In this document: positions 30,705 to 34,421 of the stretch, in pieces
Position numbering within the stretch: the stretch's first letter is position 1
Layout: the number at the start of each line of letters is the position of its first letter
DNA from: an uncultured Oxalobacteraceae bacterium
GTDB lineage: Bacteria; Pseudomonadota; Gammaproteobacteria; Burkholderiales; Burkholderiaceae
Reading direction: 5' to 3'
Assembly (NCBI GenBank): GCA_946479255.1
Contig: CAMLFK010000022.1
Location: forward strand, 1-34,421
DNA length: 34,421 bases
Notes under the pieces: generated by a model
The model's database searches: none
Seen by the model: the letters and a program-made list of their open reading frames with translations, nothing else
What the model was told of the DNA's origin: nothing
Program-made: the position numbers and the translations under genes

Positions 30705-32789
30705 TCAGGATTGCATGCCGCTATGTCGCAACAAGGCGTCGATACTTGGTTCGCGGCCACGGAAGGCCTTGAACGATTCGAGCGCCGGACGTGAGCCGCC
30801 GACGGCCAGGATCTCCTGCTGGAAACGCTTGCCGGTGTCGTCCAACAGCTTGCCGCCGCCCGCTTCGACCGCTTCTTCGAAGGCGGCATACGCATCGGCG
30901 GACAGAACTTCGGCCCACTTATAGCTATAGTACCCGGCAGCATACCCTCCGGCAAAAATATGTCCGAAAGAGTGTTGGAAACGGTTAAATGCCGGCGGGA
31001 TCATGACGGCGAATTTCTGGCGCACATCATCCACCAGCTCCTGCACCGCCTTGCTGCTGGCCGGATCGTAGTCATAATGCAAATGCATATCGATCAGCGA
31101 GAATTCCACCTGCCGCAGGGTCTGCATGCCGGACTGATAATTTTTCGCAGCCAGCATCTTGTCGTACAGCGCGCGCGGCAGCGGCTCACCGGTCTTCACA
31201 TGCGCCGTCATGCCCTGCAATACGTCCCATTCCCAGCAGAAGTTTTCCATGAACTGGGACGGCAGTTCCACCGCATCCCATTCCACGCCCGAAATGCCGG
31301 AGACGGCCAGTTCCTCGACCTGGGTCAGCATGTGATGCAGGCCGTGGCCGAACTCGTGGAACAGCGTGGTCACTTCGTCATGGGTGAACAGCGATGGCTG
31401 CAGCTGGCCGTCCACCGTCGCCGGCGGAGTAAAGTTGCAGGTCAGGTAAGCCACCGGCGTTTGCAGCACGCCGCCCGTGCTCAGGCGGCGGCCGCGCGCA
31501 TCGTCCATCCAGGCGCCCTGGGCCTTGCCGCTACGGGCGTACAGGTCCAGGTAGAACTGGCCGATCAGCTGGCCGTCACGCTCGATGCGGAAGAAACGCA
31601 CGTCCGGATGCCAGACCGGCGCGCTGTCCTGGCTGATCTTTACCGAGAACAGCTTCTCGATGACACTGAACAAGCCGGCCACCACTTTCGGCTCAGGGAA
31701 ATATTCCTTCACTTCCTGGGCGGAGAAGGCATAGCGGCGCTCCTGCAGTTTTTCGGACGCGTAAGCCAGGTCCCAGGATTCGAGCTTGTCGATGCCCAGT
31801 TCATCCTTGGCGAAGGCGCGCAGCTCGGCCAGGTCTTTTTCGGCGTATGGACGGGCGCGGCGGGCCAGGTCTTCCAGGAAGGCAATCACGTGCTCCGGGC
31901 TTTGGGCCATCTTCGGCACCAGTGAGACTTCCGCGAAGTTGCGGTAGTCCAGCAGCCGCGCCTCTTCGTTGCGCAGCTTCAGCAAGGTCGAAATGTTGCT
32001 GGAGTTGTCCCATTTCTCCAGCTCGCTGAACACCTTGCCCATGTCGGACGCCTTGGTCGAGCTGGCGCGGTAAATCGTCTCGCGCAGCTTGCGGCTGTCG
32101 GCGAACTGGAGGAGCGGGTAATAAGAAGGGAAGTGCAGGGTGAACTGCCAGCCGGCCTTGCCATCGGCTTCGGCGGCGGCGCGCGCGGCTTGCTTGACAT
32201 CGTCCGGCAGGCCGGCCAGTTCGGCTTCGTCTTCCACCAGCAGTTTGTAGTCGTTGGTGGCGTCGAGCACGTTTTCCGAAAAACGGGTCGACGTCATCGC
32301 ATGCTCTTCCTGGATCTCGGCGAAGCGTTTTTTCTTCTCGGGCGGCAGCTCGGCGCCGCCCAGGCGGAAGTCGCGGATGGCGTTTTCGACGATCTTTTTG
32401 CGCGCCGGCGAGTAAGTCTCGAATTCGGCGCTGGCCTGCAAGGCCTTATATTTAGTGAACAGCGCCTCGTTCTGCGACAGCGCGGTCCAGAATTCGGTCA
32501 CCTTCGGCTGGTTTTCGTTGTAGGCGGCGCGCAGTTCCGGCGTGTCCACCACGTGGTTCAGGTGCGCCACCACGCCCCAGGCGCGGCCCAGCTGCTCGGT
32601 GGCTTCTTCCAGCGGAGTGACGAAATTGTCCCACTTCACGTCATGGTTGGGCGCTTCCAGTTCGGTAACTACCTCGCTGGCGTGGGCGATCAGTTGCTCG
32701 ATGGCGGGCGACACATGCTCCGGTTTGATGACGTCAAAGCGCGGCAGGCCGCAGAAGTCGAGCAGGGGATTGGTGGTATCAAGAGTCAT
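30705..32789 (-). CDS. prlC: M3 family oligopeptidase A
   Basis: 694-residue cytoplasmic zinc metallopeptidase that degrades short peptides, including cleaved signal peptides. The zinc motif H478-E479-x-x-H482 is in TLFHEFGHGLHHML, and the third ligand is expected in the following ISGVEWDAVELPSQFMENFCWE segment. The N-terminal part is the all-helical channel domain, starting NPLLDFCGLPRFDVIKPEHVSPAIEQLI, and the C-terminus has FNRFQHSFGHIFAGGYAAGYYSYKWAEVLSADAYAAFEE. The length is normal for OpdA/PrlC. It lies 61 bp after folD on the same strand and leads into the glutaredoxin-like gene. Confidence 0.96.
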   Translation of the reverse strand: MTLDTTNPLLDFCGLPRFDVIKPEHVSPAIEQLIAHASEVVTELEAPNHDVKWDNFVTPLEEATEQLGRAWGVVAHLNHVVDTPELRAAYNENQPKVTEFWTALSQNEALFTKYKALQASAEFETYSPARKKIVENAIRDFRLGGAELPPEKKKRFAEIQEEHAMTSTRFSENVLDATNDYKLLVEDEAELAGLPDDVKQAARAAAEADGKAGWQFTLHFPSYYPLLQFADSRKLRETIYRASSTKASDMGKVFSELEKWDNSSNISTLLKLRNEEARLLDYRNFAEVSLVPKMAQSPEHVIAFLEDLARRARPYAEKDLAELRAFAKDELGIDKLESWDLAYASEKLQERRYAFSAQEVKEYFPEPKVVAGLFSVIEKLFSVKISQDSAPVWHPDVRFFRIERDGQLIGQFYLDLYARSGKAQGAWMDDARGRRLSTGGVLQTPVAYLTCNFTPPATVDGQLQPSLFTHDEVTTLFHEFGHGLHHMLTQVEELAVSGISGVEWDAVELPSQFMENFCWEWDVLQGMTAHVKTGEPLPRALYDKMLAAKNYQSGMQTLRQVEFSLIDMHLHYDYDPASSKAVQELVDDVRQKFAVMIPPAFNRFQHSFGHIFAGGYAAGYYSYKWAEVLSADAYAAFEEAVEAGGGKLLDDTGKRFQQEILAVGGSRPALESFKAFRGREPSIDALLRHSGMQS

Positions 32790-32850
32790 CGTATTTTCCT
32801 AAATTCCTAAGTGTTCAGCAATCTCGGCCTGGTCGACTCGGCCTGCAGGT

Positions 32851-33696
32851 TTAGCCGCGTTCGGCGGCTTCGACCGTATTCATCAACAGCATGGTGATCG
32901 TCATCGGTCCGACGCCGCCTGGCACCGGAGTGATGTGAGCGGCCACTTCGCGCACGCCCGCCGTATCCACGTCGCCGCACAGCTTGCCGTTATCGTCGCG
33001 GTTCATGCCCACGTCGATCACGATCGCGCCCGGCTTGACCATGTCGGCGGTCAGGGTGTTGCGGCGGCCGACGGCGGCCACCACCACGTCGGCCTGGCGG
33101 GTATGGTAGGCCAGGTCCGGCGTCGCGCTATGGCATATGGTCACGGTAGCGTTGGCTTGCAAGAGCAGCAAGCCCATTGGTTTGCCGACCGTGTTGCTGC
33201 GGCCGATGACCACCGCGTGCTTGCCGCGCAGGTCGTAGCCGGTGCTCTCGATCAGCTTCATGCAGCCGTACGGCGTGCACGGACGGAAACCATCCAGGCC
33301 GGTCAGCAGCTCGCCGGCCGACATCACCGAATAGCCATCCACGTCCTTGGCGGTCGAGATCGCCTCGATCACCTTCATCGGATTGATATGCTTAGGCAAT
33401 GGCATCTGTACCAGGATGCCGTGGATGGTCGGATCCACGTTCAGGGCGGTGATACGGTCGAGCAGGGCGGCTTCGGACAGGTCCGCATCGTATTTTTCCA
33501 GGATCGAATGGAAGCCCACGTCGCCGCAGGCCTTGACCTTGTTGCGTACGTACACATGGCTGGCCGGATCTTCGCCGACCAGGATCACCGCCAGGCCTGG
33601 CTTGTTGCCTTTAGCGGTCAGGGCGGCGGCGCGGCTGGCGATTTCGGCGCGCAGTTGTTGGGACAGGAGGACACCATCGATCAGTTGTGCGGACAT
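32851..33696 (-). CDS. folD: Bifunctional methylenetetrahydrofolate dehydrogenase/cyclohydrolase FolD
   Basis: 281-residue cytoplasmic enzyme that interconverts 5,10-methylene-, methenyl- and 10-formyl-tetrahydrofolate with NADP. Active-site residues are Y49 and K53 in [26 protein letters not shown] (about 93-105), [28 protein letters not shown] (nucleotide binding, about 163-190) and PGGVGPMT near the end are FolD signatures. It is the first gene of the minus-strand run toward holC and is divergent from aceE. TATAAT on the minus strand at 33765-33770 may be its -10 box, although no matching -35 was found. Confidence 0.97.
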   Translation of the reverse strand: MSAQLIDGVLLSQQLRAEIASRAAALTAKGNKPGLAVILVGEDPASHVYVRNKVKACGDVGFHSILEKYDADLSEAALLDRITALNVDPTIHGILVQMPLPKHINPMKVIEAISTAKDVDGYSVMSAGELLTGLDGFRPCTPYGCMKLIESTGYDLRGKHAVVIGRSNTVGKPMGLLLLQANATVTICHSATPDLAYHTRQADVVVAAVGRRNTLTADMVKPGAIVIDVGMNRDDNGKLCGDVDTAGVREVAAHITPVPGGVGPMTITMLLMNTVEAAERG

Positions 33697-33728
33697 GATT
33701 TGTGAGCTGTGGAAGCTGTAATTTATAA

Positions 33729-33751
33729 GAGGTAAAGCGAAGAGGTAAAGC
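33729..33751. repeat. Tandem 13-bp repeat in the folD leader
   Basis: GAGGTAAAGC occurs at 33729-33738 and again at 33742-33751, a 13-base period, with a related GGCAAAGC just beyond. In folD mRNA it would read as a pyrimidine-rich leader. It may be simple sequence drift. Confidence 0.5.
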
Positions 33752-33844
33752 AGGGCAAAGCAGGATTATAAGGCCGCCACGCTGATCGCGCGCCGTTGCA
33801 AGCGCCGCTGCCGCATGATTGCACTCCGGCGAACTGTTGCTTCT

Positions 33845-33916
33845 AAAATCGGGACAGACCCGGGACAGACCCGATTTTTCGGGAAATTTCCAAAAAACAG
33901 GGTCTGTCCCGATTTT
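33845..33916. repeat. Inverted repeat built from GGGACAGACCC units
   Basis: AAAATCGGGACAGACCC (33845-33861) is exactly inverted at 33900-33916, a perfect 17-bp arm pair with a 38-base middle. The left arm's GGGACAGACCC is directly repeated at 33862-33872. GGGACAGACCC/GGGTCTGTCCC repeats are, from memory, widespread in intergenic DNA of several proteobacteria and resemble REP-type elements. No transposase is present. It lies between folD and aceE, about 35 bp before the aceE promoter, and could also act as a terminator-like hairpin. Confidence 0.8.
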
Positions 33917-33926
33917 CGATTTTTCA

Positions 33927-33946
33927 CGATATGAAATGAAATATCG
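33927..33946. promoter_or_regulatory. Possible operator palindrome upstream of aceE
   Basis: CGATAT-N8-ATATCG, an inverted repeat that ends four bases before the -35 box of the predicted aceE promoter. Its position suits a regulator site, but no known family consensus was recognised. Confidence 0.3.
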
Positions 33947-33950
33947 CAAT

Positions 33951-33978
33951 TTGAAAAATCCGAATTTGCTGTTAAAAT
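33951..33978 (+). promoter_or_regulatory. Sigma-70 promoter of aceE
   Basis: TTGAAA (33951-33956), a 16-base spacer, then TAAAAT (33973-33978). It would give a leader of about 88 bases before the aceE start. Confidence 0.6.
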
Positions 33979-34072
33979 CCTCATACTAAATTGGGTACCG
34001 TAAAAATTCGCACCGTCCGACAGCGGCCGAAGCAAGGTCGAGTGGGGCACTTACAACTAGGAGATGTACTGA

Positions 34073-34421
34073 ATGTCAGCTCAACTCGACCAGTTGACGG
34101 CCGCCGCCGCCAACGATCCGGACACGCTCGAGACCAACGAATGGCTTGAAGCGCTTGAAGCCGTTATCGAAAACGAAGGAACCGACCGCGCCCATTACCT
34201 GATGGAACGTATGGTCGACCTGGCGCGCCGCCGCGGTGCCCATATCCCTTTCTCCAGCAATACCGCCTACGTCAACACCATTCCCGCCCACCTCGAAGAA
34301 CACTGCCCAGGTAACCTGGAGTTCGAAGAGCGCCTGCGCTCGTGGATGCGCTGGAACGCGATGGCGATGGTGGTCAAGGCCAACCGCGCCGACGGCGACC
34401 TGGGTGGCCACATCTCGTCCT
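34073..34421 (+). CDS. aceE: Pyruvate dehydrogenase E1 component AceE (5' part only)
   Basis: Thiamine-diphosphate enzyme that decarboxylates pyruvate in the pyruvate dehydrogenase complex. Only the first 116 codons are present before the right edge. The sequence shows the homodimeric-E1 start DPDTLETNEWLEALEAVIENEGTDRAHYLMERMVDLARRRGAHIPFSSNTAYVNTIP and HLEEHCPGNLEFEERLRSWMRWNAMAMVVKANR, typical of AceE and not of alpha/beta-type E1. AGGAG at 34059-34063 lies nine bases before the ATG. It is divergent from folD. The downstream gene is expected to be aceF, outside the window. Confidence 0.96.
   Translation, partial: MSAQLDQLTAAAANDPDTLETNEWLEALEAVIENEGTDRAHYLMERMVDLARRRGAHIPFSSNTAYVNTIPAHLEEHCPGNLEFEERLRSWMRWNAMAMVVKANRADGDLGGHISS

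Overview
The window is a high-GC chromosomal segment from a betaproteobacterium, most likely a Burkholderiales member of the Oxalobacteraceae (Massilia/Telluria, Duganella or Janthinobacterium type). That placement is inferred from gene content and order: a glucokinase-RpiR fusion, folD beside aceE, a zapB-like gene, zapA and 6S RNA in series, a HolC-associated small protein, and a small Trp-rich membrane protein. It has not been tested by any search. No tRNA, rRNA, CRISPR array, phage gene, transposase or insertion sequence was seen.

Layout. 1-634 (-) is a response regulator cut by the left edge. 747-2066 (+) is an exported beta-propeller protein. 2153-16393 (+) is one tightly packed glycogen/maltodextrin block: glgB, glgX, pgm, glgC, glgA, glgP, a glucokinase-RpiR fusion, and a GH13 alpha-glucosidase. 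A LacI-type regulator converges on its end (16416-17477, -). Next come two tandem paralogous envelope proteins of unknown function (17573-18717, -), then groEL and groES (18862-20872, -). The groES promoter fits sigma-70 and sigma-32 and is overlapped by a perfect CIRCE operator.

From 21222 (+) follow a zapB-like coiled-coil gene whose promoter predicts a leaderless mRNA, zapA, 6S RNA with its terminator, a 138-bp inverted-repeat element, an EVE-domain gene and a TSUP permease. lgt and a LysR regulator (-) come next. The LysR gene is divergent from ilvD across three evenly spaced GATATG half-sites. The rest holds a small Trp-rich membrane protein (-), a c-type cytochrome (+), and livK (-). 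A minus-strand run then carries folD, M3 oligopeptidase, a DUF4124-glutaredoxin protein, holC and a small HolC-linked protein. The right edge is the start of aceE (+), behind a noncoding stretch with a 17-bp perfect inverted repeat built from GGGACAGACCC units.

How the genes work together. The glycogen block covers the whole cycle. Pgm and GlgC make ADP-glucose, GlgA and GlgB build the polymer, GlgP and GlgX take it apart, and the alpha-glucosidase and glucokinase return free glucose to glucose-6-phosphate. The RpiR/SIS half of the glucokinase fusion and the LacI protein are the likely sugar-responsive regulators. The other genes are mostly housekeeping: protein folding, cell division, lipoprotein modification, branched-chain amino acid synthesis and uptake, one-carbon metabolism, peptide turnover and pyruvate oxidation. 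No clearly new multi-gene system was found. The most interesting items are the paralogous pair, the LysR half-site array, the predicted leaderless promoter and the two intergenic repeat elements.
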